From NCBI GenBank assembly GCA_005879605.1, contig VBKE01000003.1, positions 1-58,686 of the forward strand: 58,686 nucleotides of DNA. Reading direction: 5' to 3'. Positions 33,733 through 44,761 of this stretch are shown here, in pieces. The DNA is from Deltaproteobacteria bacterium. GTDB lineage: Bacteria > Desulfobacterota > Binatia > UBA9968. A model generated the notes under the pieces. That model had not been told where the DNA came from and did not search any database. It worked only from the letters and a program-made list of their open reading frames with translations. Position 1 is the first letter of the stretch, and the number at the start of each line of letters is the position of its first letter. The position numbers were made by a program, and so were the translations under genes.

Positions 33733-35034
33733 ATGGTTCGTGGAAGAACTCGAGCGGCTGAGCCCGAAGCCATCGAAGACAATGGGTTGAACCTCAAGGC
33801 TCTGAAGGAAAAAAAGATCAGCGATCTGGCGCTAATCGGCAAAAACTTCAATATCGAAGGAGCCGCCAATATGCGCAAGCAGGAGCTGATTTTTGCAATC
33901 CTGCAAGCGCAAACTGAACAGAACGGGCATATTTATGGCGAAGGGGTGTTGGAAACCCTGCCAGACGGTTTTGGTTTTCTCAGGGCGCCTGATTACAATT
34001 ACCTTCCCGGGCCAGACGATATCTATGTTTCTCCGAGTCAGATTCGTCGCTTTAGTCTTCGAACCGGCGATATCATTTCCGGGCACATTCGGCCACCCAA
34101 AGAAGGGGAGCGCTATTTTGCCCTCCTTAAGGTTGAATCAATTAACTATGAGGATCCGGAGAGAGCTAGAGAAAAAATCCTTTTTGATAACCTGACCCCT
34201 CTCTATCCCAACGAACGCTTACGCCTCGAATACCAACCGGAAGATTACACGACTCGCATCGTCGATTTGTTGACCCCTATTGGAAAAGGCCAGCGTGGGC
34301 TGATCGTCGCCGCTCCCCGCACCGGTAAGACCATGATGTTACAGCACATCGCCAAAGCGATCGCCAACAATCATCAAGAAGTGATTCTCATTGTGTTGTT
34401 GATCGACGAGCGCCCGGAAGAAGTGACCGACATGCAGCGCTCGGTGGATGGCGAGGTGATCAGTTCAACGTTTGATGAACCGGCGACGCGGCACGTCCAA
34501 GTCGCTGAAATGGTGATTGAGAAGGCTAAACGTTTGGTCGAGCATGGAAAAGATGTCGTGATTCTCCTTGATAGCATCACGCGACTGGCGCGCGCCTATA
34601 ACACCGTAGTACCGCCCAGCGGAAAGATCCTCTCGGGTGGCGTGGATTCCAATGCGCTTCATAAGCCGAAAAAGTTTTTCGGCGCCGCGCGAAATATCGA
34701 GGACGGCGGGAGCCTGACGATCATCGCTACGGCTCTGATCGATACGGGTAGCCGAATGGACGAAGTTATTTTCGAAGAGTTCAAAGGCACGGGTAATATG
34801 GAGGTTCATTTAGATCGACGGCTAATGGATAAGAGGGTTTTCCCGGCGATCGATATCAATAAATCTGGAACCCGAAAAGAGGAGTTGTTGATCTCGAGAG
34901 AAGACCTGAACCGCATCTGGATCTTGCGTAAGGTCTTGTCCCAGCTTAGTGTGGTCGAAGCCATGGAATTTTTGCTCGATAAGATGCATGGGACCAAAAG
35001 TAACAGAGAGTTTCTGGAATCCATGAATCAGTAG
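33733..35034 (+). CDS. rho: Transcription termination factor Rho
   Basis: 433-residue hexameric RNA-dependent ATPase/helicase. N-terminal Rho_N helices (about 18-60, '[11 protein letters not shown]'), the primary RNA-binding cold-shock domain (~65-140, '[20 protein letters not shown]'), then the motor with P-loop '[11 protein letters not shown]', Walker B '[16 protein letters not shown]', the Q-loop region '[12 protein letters not shown]' and R-loop. The P-loop reads APRTGKT rather than the common APPKAGKT. A GGAGA site precedes the ATG. The long leader suggests autogenous control. Confidence 0.98.
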   Translation: MVRGRTRAAEPEAIEDNGLNLKALKEKKISDLALIGKNFNIEGAANMRKQELIFAILQAQTEQNGHIYGEGVLETLPDGFGFLRAPDYNYLPGPDDIYVSPSQIRRFSLRTGDIISGHIRPPKEGERYFALLKVESINYEDPERAREKILFDNLTPLYPNERLRLEYQPEDYTTRIVDLLTPIGKGQRGLIVAAPRTGKTMMLQHIAKAIANNHQEVILIVLLIDERPEEVTDMQRSVDGEVISSTFDEPATRHVQVAEMVIEKAKRLVEHGKDVVILLDSITRLARAYNTVVPPSGKILSGGVDSNALHKPKKFFGAARNIEDGGSLTIIATALIDTGSRMDEVIFEEFKGTGNMEVHLDRRLMDKRVFPAIDINKSGTRKEELLISREDLNRIWILRKVLSQLSVVEAMEFLLDKMHGTKSNREFLESMNQ

Positions 35035-35259
35035 CTTTCCTCCTCTTCCCTGTTCCTTGCGTAGCACGCTGATCTTTGTTAAAAGCGCAAGTTATCAAGC
35101 GAATTAATTTTGACCGCTGTTGAGCTGCCGGCTGGACCGGGAACGAACCGCCGGCCGTTTGTTATCATTTCACACCTTTTTGATCCCCAACATGGTGCCT
35201 TGACAGGTGTGTGAGCGAGAGGAAGAAAGGGGATAACCAAACCAAGGAGAGACTATCCT
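35035..35259. other. 225-base rho-rpsB intergenic region
   Basis: Holds an inverted repeat GCCGGC (35127-35132) / GCCGGC (35150-35155) across a 17-base loop, followed by CGTTTGTTATC; as a terminator it would be weak because the U-tract is poor. The rpsB promoter must lie here, but no convincing -35/-10 pair was found (a TTGACA near 35193 has no matching -10). An AAGGAGAG site precedes the rpsB ATG. A ribosomal-protein S2 leader control element is possible but not recognisable by eye. Confidence 0.4.
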
Positions 35260-36048
35260 ATGACCGAAATTTCCATGAAACAGCTCTTGGAAGCCGGGGT
35301 GCATTTTGGCCACCAAACCAGCCGCTGGAACCCAAAGATGAAGCCATACATCTTTGGTGCCCGCAATGGCATCCATATCATCGATCTGCAGCAAACGGTG
35401 ACCATGTTTAAAGACGTCGAAGCGGTCGCGCGCAGCCTCGCGGCGTCCGGCGGACACGTTCTTTTCGTCGGTACGAAGAAACAGGCACAGGAAGCGATCA
35501 AGGAAGAAGCCGAGCGCTGTGGCATGTTCTATGTGCATAATCGCTGGCTGGGCGGAACCCTCACGAACTTTTCGACTATTCGGCAAAGCATTGAACGCCT
35601 GAGAAAGCTCGAGGAGATGGAAAACGATCCGAAGATCGTCGACGCTCTCACCAAGAAAGAAATGCTGGGGCTTAAACGAGAAAAGGAAAAACTGGAGCAA
35701 TCGCTGGGTGGAATCAAGGGGATGAGAAAACTCCCGGATGCCATTTTTGTGGTCGATCCCAAACAAGAGGAAATCGCCGTTAAGGAGGCGCGCAAGCTCG
35801 GTGTTCCGGTCATCGCGGTCATCGACACAAATTGTGATCCCGATATGGTGGACTACAAGGTCCCGGGAAACGACGATGCCATTCGAGCCATTCGTCTTTT
35901 CTGTGCGGCCATCGCGGATGCGGTCATCGAGGGACGATCGCTTTACGAGCAGTCCTTAGTGAAGGATAAGGAGGCCGAGAAAACTACCGACGGTTCGACG
36001 GAAGGAGCTTCACCAGCGGCAGAAACTTCGGCGGCGGGAGGAGCCTAG
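35260..36048 (+). CDS. rpsB: 30S ribosomal protein S2
   Basis: 262 residues. Clear uS2 signatures: '[28 protein letters not shown]', '[18 protein letters not shown]', '[14 protein letters not shown]' and '[15 protein letters not shown]'. The last ~25 residues are a Glu/Thr/Ser/Ala-rich tail. First gene of the rpsB-tsf-pyrH-frr block common to most bacteria; tsf starts 5 bases later. Confidence 0.98.
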   Translation: MTEISMKQLLEAGVHFGHQTSRWNPKMKPYIFGARNGIHIIDLQQTVTMFKDVEAVARSLAASGGHVLFVGTKKQAQEAIKEEAERCGMFYVHNRWLGGTLTNFSTIRQSIERLRKLEEMENDPKIVDALTKKEMLGLKREKEKLEQSLGGIKGMRKLPDAIFVVDPKQEEIAVKEARKLGVPVIAVIDTNCDPDMVDYKVPGNDDAIRAIRLFCAAIADAVIEGRSLYEQSLVKDKEAEKTTDGSTEGASPAAETSAAGGA

Positions 36049-36053
36049 TTTCG

Positions 36054-36662
36054 ATGGACGTTAATGCAACTGTGGTTAGAGAATTGCGGGAAAGAACCGG
36101 CGCGGGTATCATGGATTGCAAAAAAGCCCTAGCCGAAAGCGGGGGAAATCTCGAAAAAGCAGTGGATTATCTGCGGCAAAAAGGGTTGGCTGCGGCCGCC
36201 AGGAAGGTCGACCGGGTTGCCGCCGACGGCGCGGTGGGGGCTTACGTTCATCCCGGGGGAAAGATCGGTGTGCTCGTGGAGATCAACTGCGAGACGGACT
36301 TTGTCGCCCGTACCGCCGAATTCCAGGCGCTGCTAAAAGATATGGCCATGCAGGTCGCGGCCGCCAATCCGCGTTATGTCCGGCGGGAGGAAGTATCGGC
36401 TGACGAGCTTGAGAAGGAGAAATCAATTTACCGTCAGCAAGCTTTGGAATCGGGTAAACCGGAGAGGGTTGTGGAAAAAATTGTCGAAGGAAAAATGGAC
36501 CGCTTCTATTCCGAGGTTTGTCTCCTGGAGCAAGCCTTCATCAAGGATCCGGACCGCAAGGTTTCCGACATCATCCATGATGCGGTTGGTCGGCTCGGCG
36601 AAAATATTCAGGTCCGCCGGTTTGCCCGTTATCATCTTGGGGAAGGGGCGCAGAAGAACTAA
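36054..36662 (+). CDS. tsf: Elongation factor Ts
   Basis: 202-residue nucleotide-exchange factor for EF-Tu. The N-terminal UBA-like domain ('VRELRERTGAGIMDCKKALAE') with the TDF-like 'NCETDFVAR' core motif is intact. At about 200 residues it is the short form with a reduced dimerisation region, as in many non-gammaproteobacteria (E. coli: 283). Between rpsB and pyrH, 12 bases before the latter. Confidence 0.97.
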   Translation: MDVNATVVRELRERTGAGIMDCKKALAESGGNLEKAVDYLRQKGLAAAARKVDRVAADGAVGAYVHPGGKIGVLVEINCETDFVARTAEFQALLKDMAMQVAAANPRYVRREEVSADELEKEKSIYRQQALESGKPERVVEKIVEGKMDRFYSEVCLLEQAFIKDPDRKVSDIIHDAVGRLGENIQVRRFARYHLGEGAQKN

Positions 36663-37960
<1,298 letters not shown>

Positions 37961-38070
37961 CTTCTTGACCTTTATTCCAGCCTCCACTACGCCTTTAAGC
38001 ACGTTGCCGATTCAAAAGCTTGCGATCCCGGACTCTTTTCGATTATCGGACTGAATGTTTACTTGTAGCT

Positions 38071-38850
38071 ATGGATCTTGACGGTTTGGACAAGAATCGT
38101 TTGCCACAACATGTAGCCATTATCATGGATGGAAATGGGCGCTGGGCCCAGCAAAGAGGCAAAAGCCGTATCGAAGGCCATCGCCGCGGCAAGACTTCCG
38201 TCCGCGTGATCGTGGAGTTTAGCCGGAAGATCGGTATTCGCTTCTTGTCGCTTTACGCTTTCTCGACGGAAAACTGGCTGCGTCCTCACGACGAGGTCCA
38301 TGCGCTCATGGGACTGCTAGAGCATTACCTGATCGCTGAGCAGCCGAAGATGATGCGTTATGGGATACGCCTTCTCTCCGTCGGAGACCGGGACCGCTTG
38401 CCGCTGGGTGTTCGGCGCACCCTGGAGGACGTGATAAGCTTGACTCGCGAAAATAACCGAATGACGGTTATACTGGCACTGAGTTACAGCGGCAAAGACG
38501 AGATCGTCCGGATGACAAAAAAGCTCGCTTGTGACGTGCGCGACGGGAAGTGCGCGCCCGAAGATATCGACGAGGAGATGATTGCAGCCCATATGGATAC
38601 GCCGGAAGTGCCGGAACCGGATCTGTTGATCCGCACCAGCGGCGAGATGCGCGTCAGTAACTTCTATCTTTGGCAAATTGCCTATAGCGAACTTTATGTG
38701 ACACCGACTCTTTGGCCCGATTTTCGGGAACAGGAGTATCTCCAGGCTCTCATGGAATATCAGCGGCGGCGTAGAAGATTCGGCAGAACGGATGAGCAAC
38801 TGGTAGCTTCAATGCCGTCATCGGTGGAGGCCGGTGGAAGCAAATCTTAG
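38071..38850 (+). CDS. uppS: Isoprenyl transferase (undecaprenyl diphosphate synthase)
   Basis: 259-residue cis-prenyltransferase that makes the C55 lipid carrier for peptidoglycan and O-antigen. Catalytic Asp20 in 'HVAIIMDGNGRWAQQRG', 'GHRRGKTSVRVIVEF', 'LYAFSTENWLRP' and C-terminal 'LLIRTSGEMRVSNFYLWQIAYSELY' are all standard. The ATG at 38071 matches the family N-terminus. The 3' end overlaps cdsA by 17 bases. Confidence 0.97.
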   Translation: MDLDGLDKNRLPQHVAIIMDGNGRWAQQRGKSRIEGHRRGKTSVRVIVEFSRKIGIRFLSLYAFSTENWLRPHDEVHALMGLLEHYLIAEQPKMMRYGIRLLSVGDRDRLPLGVRRTLEDVISLTRENNRMTVILALSYSGKDEIVRMTKKLACDVRDGKCAPEDIDEEMIAAHMDTPEVPEPDLLIRTSGEMRVSNFYLWQIAYSELYVTPTLWPDFREQEYLQALMEYQRRRRRFGRTDEQLVASMPSSVEAGGSKS

Positions 38851-39637
38851 GTCGAGGTTGATCACCGCTCTGATTGGCATCCCACTGCTGATTTTGATCA
38901 TTGGTTGGGCCCATTTCTGGTTGTTCGCTGCGGTTTTTTTTCTCATTTCCCTTATGGCTTTGCGTGAGTACTTTGCCATGGTATTTCCCGGCCGCGTGAG
39001 AGAACAGATCGTCGGTATAGTCTTCGGCGGCGCGTTATCCCTATTGCTCATCCTACCCGATGTTACAAATCCGCAACCAGCATTGGGTCTGGTAGTGGTG
39101 ACTTGTTTATCGATCTATCTCTTTATGCCGGGTGGATTGGAAGAGAAGCTACGTCGTTTAGCATGGACCCTGTTGGGGGGAATTTACCTCGGCTATCTGT
39201 TTCCCCATTGGGTTTTGTTGTTTCGTTTGCCCCAGGGTCGTGCCTGGGTGTTCTTTGCGCTTTCAGTCATCATGGTCGGCGATACCTCGGCCTATGTCTT
39301 TGGCAAGCGCTTTGGAAAGAGAAAGCTTGCCCCTGCAATCAGTCCGGGAAAAACCGTGGAGGGCGCGCTGGGATACGTCGCCGGAAGCGTGATAGCAGGG
39401 TGCATAGGAGCCAATCTTTTTGTGGAGCATTTGTCTTGGCTGGAGGCGGTGGTACTTGCGGGCTTACTCAGCATCCTCGGGCAAATCGGCGATTTGTTTG
39501 AGTCTTGGGTCAAGCGGGTGTTCGCGGTGAAAGACTCAAGTACTCTCCTTCCCGGTCACGGGGGCTTGCTCGACCGGCTCGACAGTTTGATTTTTCCCGC
39601 GGTGTTTACGACGGCTTATCTAAGGGTATTTCACTGA
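38834..39637 (+). CDS. cdsA: Phosphatidate cytidylyltransferase
   Basis: 267-residue membrane enzyme making CDP-diacylglycerol from phosphatidate and CTP. Multiple hydrophobic helices fill the first 200 residues, and the C-terminal signature 'SWVKRVFAVKDSSTLLPGHGGLLDRLDSL' is complete. Start is a GTG inside the end of uppS; this N-terminus leads directly into the first helix ('LITALIGIPLLILIIGW'). The product feeds pssA, which lies 8 kb downstream. Its stop overlaps the dxr start (TGATG). Confidence 0.96.
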   Translation: MEANLRSRLITALIGIPLLILIIGWAHFWLFAAVFFLISLMALREYFAMVFPGRVREQIVGIVFGGALSLLLILPDVTNPQPALGLVVVTCLSIYLFMPGGLEEKLRRLAWTLLGGIYLGYLFPHWVLLFRLPQGRAWVFFALSVIMVGDTSAYVFGKRFGKRKLAPAISPGKTVEGALGYVAGSVIAGCIGANLFVEHLSWLEAVVLAGLLSILGQIGDLFESWVKRVFAVKDSSTLLPGHGGLLDRLDSLIFPAVFTTAYLRVFH

Positions 39638-40791
39638 TGCGATCCATTGCGCTGCTCGGTTCGACCGGGTCCATAGGGATCAGTGCGCTCGATCTAGTGC
39701 GAGAATTTCCCGACCGTTTCAAAGTTCACGGTATGGTCGCCGGGCGCAATTTAAAACGTCTGGCCGCTCAGATCAAAGAGTTTTCACCCGAATGTGTGGC
39801 AATCAAGAACGAAGAAGATATTCCCCTTTTGCGAAAAATTATGGGCAAGCACCGCGTCGAAATTTTGTCGGGTCTGGCGGGAGCAACGACGGTCGCCACT
39901 GCAAACGAGGTCGACTTGGTCTTGGCCGCCATTGTCGGCGGCGCGGGTTTGGTGCCGACCTTGATGGCGCTCAGGGCGGGGAAGGAAATCGCGTTGGCGA
40001 ATAAAGAAGCGCTGGTGATGGCGGGCGAAATCCTGGTTAATACCGCAAAGCAGAACCGGACTCGTCTTCTGCCCGTCGATAGCGAACATAGCGCGATTTT
40101 TCAGTGTTTGCAGGGCAATCGCCGTGACGAAGTCGATAAAATTATTCTTACGGCCTCCGGTGGTCCGTTCTTACGGACGCCGCTGAAACGACTGGATAAA
40201 GTGACCGTGGAACAGGCGCTCAAGCATCCAAACTGGAAAATGGGACCAAAGATTACCATCGATTCGGCGACGATGATGAACAAAGGTTTGGAGGTGGTCG
40301 AGGCACGATGGGAATTCGATATGGAACCGGATCGCATCGAGGTGGTTATACACCCGCAGAGCGTCGTTCATTCGATGGTCAGGTATCAGGACGGATCCAT
40401 CATCGCCCAACTCGGAATAACCGATATGCGCATCCCCATTGCCTACGCCTTGGCTTTTCCTCACAGGCTCAAGGGGAGTTGGAAGCCTCTGGAACTCACC
40501 CGGCAAGGGGAGTTAAACTTTCTGCCTGTGGAAAAGAAGAGGTATCCCGCGTTAAGCTTGGCTTACGAAGCTTTGCGCGAAGGCGGCACGATGCCGGCAG
40601 TTCTAAATGCGGCCAACGAAGTCGCCGTCGCCGCTTTCTTGGGAAAGCAGATCGGGTTTCGGCAGATTCACCGCTTGATCGACAAAACGATGCAAGATCA
40701 CACGTGTAGACGCACCAAAGATGTCGACGAGATTCTCGAAGTCGATCGTTGGGCTAGAGCGAAAACGTCCTCACTTATTAATGGTCGCTGA
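39637..40791 (+). CDS. dxr: 1-deoxy-D-xylulose 5-phosphate reductoisomerase
   Basis: 384-residue NADPH-dependent enzyme making 2-C-methyl-D-erythritol 4-phosphate, the committed step of the MEP isoprenoid pathway that supplies uppS. Rossmann 'ALLGSTGSIGISALDLV', 'ALANKEALVMAGE', 'LLPVDSEHSAIFQCLQG', 'LTASGGPFLRTPLKRL' and 'MNKGLEVVEARWEFD' are present. The ATG at 39637 overlaps the cdsA stop; the upstream open frame is within cdsA. Confidence 0.98.
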   Translation: MRSIALLGSTGSIGISALDLVREFPDRFKVHGMVAGRNLKRLAAQIKEFSPECVAIKNEEDIPLLRKIMGKHRVEILSGLAGATTVATANEVDLVLAAIVGGAGLVPTLMALRAGKEIALANKEALVMAGEILVNTAKQNRTRLLPVDSEHSAIFQCLQGNRRDEVDKIILTASGGPFLRTPLKRLDKVTVEQALKHPNWKMGPKITIDSATMMNKGLEVVEARWEFDMEPDRIEVVIHPQSVVHSMVRYQDGSIIAQLGITDMRIPIAYALAFPHRLKGSWKPLELTRQGELNFLPVEKKRYPALSLAYEALREGGTMPAVLNAANEVAVAAFLGKQIGFRQIHRLIDKTMQDHTCRRTKDVDEILEVDRWARAKTSSLINGR

Positions 40792-40803
40792 AGGGGAGAA
40801 CGA

Positions 40804-41886
40804 ATGGAAAATGTGATTTACTCGATCGGCGCAGCTCTAATAGGGCTCGGAGTGTTAATCGTGTTCCACGAATTCGGTCACTTCCTGCTTGCCAAGCTGT
40901 CTGGGGTTGGAGTTTTGACGTTTTCCGTCGGCTTTGGTCCCAAGCTGTGGGTTAAAAAGAAAGGCGACACCGAGTATGCGCTCAGTGCATTCCCGCTCGG
41001 CGGCTACGTCAAGATGGTCGGCGAAGACCCCGACGAGGAGGTGCAACAGTCGGATATCGAGCGCTCTTTCGCCCATAAGGGGCTACTGACAAGAATCGCC
41101 ATCGTTGCTGCCGGACCGGGATTCAACTTGTTGCTCGCCGTAGTCCTGTTGATGATAGTTTTTCTTTTCTACGGCGTTCCGATTTTGTCTACGCAAGTTG
41201 GCGGCGTTGAAACGGGATCTCCCGCCGATCGCGCCGGGATTCGAAAAGGCGACTTTATCGTTTCATTGAACGGGGAACCCATCAGGGAATGGGATGAGCT
41301 ATCGAGCGGAATCAAGGCGAGCCAAGGGGAACCGCTGAACCTTCAGATTAGGAGAGAGTCTCAGGAGATGACGATCACGGTGCAGCCGGCAAAAAAGGAG
41401 GGGAAAAATATTTTCGGCGAAAAGAGAGATGAATGGATGATCGGGATCGGCAGTCAGGTCTCCATTGAAAAAGGCAATGCCGGGTTGGCGATCGTCAGAG
41501 CGTTCCGACAGACCTATGATTACGCAAAACTCACGCTTCTTGCTCTTTACAAAATGGTCAAAGGAGAGGTCTCTCCGCGGAATCTTGGCGGTCCGATTTT
41601 GATCGCGCAAATGGCGGGACAGCAGGCACAGGAGGGGTTAGGTAGCTTTCTGGCGTTCATAGCTGTTTTGAGTATCAATCTCGGAGTGCTCAACCTCTTA
41701 CCGATCCCGGTGTTAGACGGCGGCCATCTGCTGTTTTTTTTGGTGGAATCGGTGATCGGTCGGCCTGTCTCCGTCAGGCACCGCGAAATGGCTCAACAGG
41801 TCGGTATTTTCCTTCTGATGTTGCTCATGATCTATGCTTTCTACAACGACATCGCAAGATTTTTTGAGAAACAGGTCGGTGGATGA
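40804..41886 (+). CDS. rseP: RIP-family site-2 zinc metalloprotease RseP
   Basis: 360-residue intramembrane protease. Zinc site H22-E-F-G-H26 in 'LIVFHEFGHFL' and the distal Asp305 in 'VLDGGHLLFF'. Four membrane segments; a single PDZ domain (about 115-200, 'ETGSPADRAGIRKGDFIVSLNGEPI') rather than the two in E. coli RseP, a common shorter form. It cleaves anti-sigma factors and signal-peptide remnants. Note that no anti-sigma gene is in this window despite an ECF sigma at 4172. Stop overlaps tsaB start (ATGA). Confidence 0.96.
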   Translation: MENVIYSIGAALIGLGVLIVFHEFGHFLLAKLSGVGVLTFSVGFGPKLWVKKKGDTEYALSAFPLGGYVKMVGEDPDEEVQQSDIERSFAHKGLLTRIAIVAAGPGFNLLLAVVLLMIVFLFYGVPILSTQVGGVETGSPADRAGIRKGDFIVSLNGEPIREWDELSSGIKASQGEPLNLQIRRESQEMTITVQPAKKEGKNIFGEKRDEWMIGIGSQVSIEKGNAGLAIVRAFRQTYDYAKLTLLALYKMVKGEVSPRNLGGPILIAQMAGQQAQEGLGSFLAFIAVLSINLGVLNLLPIPVLDGGHLLFFLVESVIGRPVSVRHREMAQQVGIFLLMLLMIYAFYNDIARFFEKQVGG

Positions 41887-42623
41887 GAATCCTTGGCGTT
41901 GACACGGCCACATCGACTGCCAGTGTCGCGCTGATCGAAGATGGCCGACTCGTTGCCGAAGAGGTCCATTCCAGTCGCGGATCGGCAAACCAATCTCAAA
42001 CAGTCAACTCAAGGGTCAATCACGCAGAAATCATTTTACCGCTCATTGAAGCCGCTTTGCGCAAGGCGGCGGCCTCGTTGCGGGATCTCTCCGGCCTCGC
42101 TGTGTCCATCGGCCCCGGCTCTTTTACCGGCTTGCGTATCGGCTTGAGTACGGTCAAGGGTTTGGCGTACGGTTTGGACATTCCAGTCGTGGGTATCTCA
42201 ACCTTGCTTGCGAACGCCGCACGGGTCAACGACTTCGACGGGCTCATCTGCTCGTTTCTGGACGCGCGCAAAAAAGAGGTTTATGCCGCGCTGTTCTGTC
42301 GAAACGGCGATGCCCTAACGCGGCTCACGGAAGATAGGGTGGCTGGCGCCTCGGAGGTCATCGAACTCGCTGAGGAATTGGCGGGCGCCGCGTCGTGTCT
42401 CTTCATCGGTGACGGTTCGACGTCGTATGAAAAGTTGCTCATGGACGCGCTGGGCAACAGGGCGCTTTGGCGCGCCGATGATTCCTATCCCTCGTTGGCC
42501 TCAGCCGTCGCGCGCTTGAGTGAGACTCGATTTCAGGAAACTCAAGAAGTGAATTTAGGTTCTTTGGTGCCGGTTTATCTCCGTTCTTCGGAGGCTGAGT
42601 TCAGGATAAAAAATTTGACCTAA
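41883..42623 (+). CDS. tsaB: tRNA threonylcarbamoyladenosine biosynthesis protein TsaB
   Basis: 246-residue ASKHA-fold partner of TsaD in tRNA t6A37 modification. 'ILGVDTATSTASVALIEDG', 'HAEIILPLIEAALRKAA', 'SIGPGSFTGLRIGLSTVKGLAYG' and 'LDARKKEVYAAL' are typical. TsaB itself is non-catalytic. ATG overlaps the rseP stop by four bases. Last gene of the rpsB-to-tsaB series; a fresh promoter follows. Confidence 0.95.
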   Translation: MRILGVDTATSTASVALIEDGRLVAEEVHSSRGSANQSQTVNSRVNHAEIILPLIEAALRKAAASLRDLSGLAVSIGPGSFTGLRIGLSTVKGLAYGLDIPVVGISTLLANAARVNDFDGLICSFLDARKKEVYAALFCRNGDALTRLTEDRVAGASEVIELAEELAGAASCLFIGDGSTSYEKLLMDALGNRALWRADDSYPSLASAVARLSETRFQETQEVNLGSLVPVYLRSSEAEFRIKNLT

Positions 42624-42653
42624 CTGTTTGAAAATGTTTATGTAAACCTACGT

Positions 42654-42681
42654 TGACAAAAATACCACTGTAAGTTAGATT
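42654..42681 (+). promoter_or_regulatory. Sigma70-type promoter upstream of the DUF465-ilvBN unit
   Basis: Perfect -35 TTGACA (42654-42659), a 16-base spacer and TAGATT (42676-42681). The predicted start near 42688 lies about 38 bases before the ATG, which has an AAAGGAGG site. This probably drives the DUF465 gene, ilvB and ilvN. Confidence 0.7.
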
Positions 42682-42725
42682 GATTCGCGCTAAAAGACTG
42701 CATAACTTAAAAAGGAGGCCGCCCT

Positions 42726-42962
42726 ATGGAAAGCAGAGAAGAACAGGTGATTGTCTCCCTTCTGGATAAAGATCCGGAACTGAAAAAATACTATGAAGAG
42801 CATCAACAACTCGAAAAAAAACTCGCAGAATTCCAGCACAGGCATCACCTTTCTGCCGAAGAAGAAATGGAAATGAAGCGAATTCAAAAACTCAAACTTG
42901 TCGGCAAAGACAAAATCATGGAAATACTCGGCAAGTACCGACAAGACGGGCGTACCCAGTAG
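42726..42962 (+). CDS. DUF465 (YdcH-like) small coiled-coil protein
   Basis: 78 residues, a highly charged helical hairpin ('KYYEEHQQLEKKLAEFQHRHHLSAEEEMEMKRIQKLKL'-type pattern) matching the DUF465 family of unknown function. Strong AAAGGAGG ribosome site. It lies 9 bases before ilvB, behind a good promoter, so it is co-expressed with acetolactate synthase, but no functional link is known. Confidence 0.88.
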   Translation: MESREEQVIVSLLDKDPELKKYYEEHQQLEKKLAEFQHRHHLSAEEEMEMKRIQKLKLVGKDKIMEILGKYRQDGRTQ

Positions 42963-42971
42963 GGAGTTGCA

Positions 42972-44750
42972 ATGAAGAAGTCCGGAGCGGAAATTTTCGT
43001 CGAAGCGCTCAGGCATGAAGGTGTCAAGACGGTCTTTGGTCTACCGGGCGGAGTCGTTCTAAAAATCTTCGATGTCTTGTGTCAACAAAAGGATATCGAG
43101 TTGGTCTTAACTCGGCATGAGCAAGGTGCTGCCCACATGGCAGAGGGTTACGCTAAGGCCACAGGAAGAGCAGGAGTGGTTTTGGTCACCTCCGGCCCGG
43201 GAATGACCAACATAGTGACCGGATTGGCCGACGCTTACATGGATTCCGTTCCGCTGGTGGCATTTACGGGTCAGGTGTCCACGAACCTGATCGGCAACGA
43301 CGCTTTCCAGGAAGCGGATAACGTCGGTATCAGCCGTCCGTGCACAAAACACAACGTGCTAGTGAAAGATGTTCATGACTTGGCGCAGACGATCAAGGAA
43401 GCGTTCTATATCGCGACGAGCGGCAGGCCCGGTCCGGTCCTGGTCGATATTCCCAAGGATGTGAGCACGGAAAGGGCCGAGTTCAAATATCCCGACAAGG
43501 TCAGTTTGCGCGGCTATAATCCCACCATTACTGGGAACAAGCACCAGATCAAACAGGCCGCCGAAGAGATCATGAAGGCCAGGAAGCCGATGATGTATGT
43601 CGGGGGAGGGGCTATTTTCTCCGATGCGGCGGATGAGATTCGGGAGCTGGCTGAGATTACCCAGATCCCGGTCACGATGACGCTGATGGGACTGGGCAGT
43701 TTTCCAGGTACCCATCCGTTGTCCCTCGGCATGCTCGGCATGCATGGGGGTTATTGGACCAACATGGCAATGCATCATGCGGATCTATTGATCGCCGTGG
43801 GCGCGCGTTTCGATGACCGCGTGACCGGAAAACTTTCGGAATTTTGTCCGGAAGCGCGGGTGATTCACATCGATATTGATCCGACATCAATCAAGAAGAC
43901 TTTTCACGCTCACATTCCGATCGTCGGCGATGTGAGGGCGGTTTTGCGGCAAATGAATGTGATGTTGCGTTCGATGGACGGGAACCAGGCAGAGATGAAA
44001 GGCTTGCGGGGGCCTTGGCTGAAGCAGGTCGCGGAATGGAAGAGATCCCATCCCCTGACCTATCGACAGGATGACAAAATAAACAAGCCGCAGTTCGTCA
44101 TCGAAAAGCTCTACGAATTGACGAAGCACGAAGCGATTGTCGCCACGGATGTGGGCCAGCACCAAATGTGGGCGGCGCAATACTTCAAAGGGACAAAGCC
44201 TCGGACGTGGTTGACCTCGGGTGGGCTGGGGACGATGGGCTTTGGTTTCCCAGCGGCTATCGGGGCGCAGAAAGCGTTTCCAGACAAGATGGTCGTCTGT
44301 ATTACCAGTGAAGGCAGCTTCCAGATGAACTTGCAGGAATTGGCGACCGCTGCGGAGCACAAGCTGCCGATTAAAATCGTTCTTCTCAATAATAGATGTC
44401 ACGGCATGGTTCGGCAGTGGCAAGATCTTTTTTACGAGGGTCGCTACTCCGCGAGCCAGTTGGGGAAAATACCCGATTTCGTCAAGTTGGCAGAGGCCTA
44501 TGGCATTCTCGGATTGCGCGCCGCGAAACCGGCCGAGGTGGAAGCGGTGCTCAAGGAGGGTTTGAAGCATAAAGGTCCGGTTCTGATGGATATCGAAACT
44601 GATCCATACGAGAACTGTTATCCGATGATCCCTGCAGGTGGTGCCCACCATGAGATGATGTTGGAGGACCCGCCCGAGCTTAACCGAGCCAAGAAAGGCG
44701 GAGCACAAAAGAGAAAGGTGGACGAGGGTGAGGGCGTTCTTCCTGCCTGA
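42972..44750 (+). CDS. ilvB: Acetolactate synthase large subunit
   Basis: 592-residue ThDP enzyme, first step of valine, leucine and isoleucine synthesis. 'GLPGGVVLKIFDVL', the catalytic Glu in 'LTRHEQGAAHMAEGYAKATG', 'GMLGMHGGYWTN', 'VGARFDDRVTGKL' and the ThDP/Mg site 'TSEGSFQMNLQELATA' with 'LLNNRCHGMVRQWQ'. The ThDP motif reads TSEGS where GDGS is usual (Gly-Asp replaced by Ser-Glu). The usual length is 560-590; the C-terminus has a short Lys/Glu-rich extension. Followed 11 bases later by ilvN. Confidence 0.96.
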   Translation: MKKSGAEIFVEALRHEGVKTVFGLPGGVVLKIFDVLCQQKDIELVLTRHEQGAAHMAEGYAKATGRAGVVLVTSGPGMTNIVTGLADAYMDSVPLVAFTGQVSTNLIGNDAFQEADNVGISRPCTKHNVLVKDVHDLAQTIKEAFYIATSGRPGPVLVDIPKDVSTERAEFKYPDKVSLRGYNPTITGNKHQIKQAAEEIMKARKPMMYVGGGAIFSDAADEIRELAEITQIPVTMTLMGLGSFPGTHPLSLGMLGMHGGYWTNMAMHHADLLIAVGARFDDRVTGKLSEFCPEARVIHIDIDPTSIKKTFHAHIPIVGDVRAVLRQMNVMLRSMDGNQAEMKGLRGPWLKQVAEWKRSHPLTYRQDDKINKPQFVIEKLYELTKHEAIVATDVGQHQMWAAQYFKGTKPRTWLTSGGLGTMGFGFPAAIGAQKAFPDKMVVCITSEGSFQMNLQELATAAEHKLPIKIVLLNNRCHGMVRQWQDLFYEGRYSASQLGKIPDFVKLAEAYGILGLRAAKPAEVEAVLKEGLKHKGPVLMDIETDPYENCYPMIPAGGAHHEMMLEDPPELNRAKKGGAQKRKVDEGEGVLPA

Positions 44751-44761
44751 CACGTCACCGA

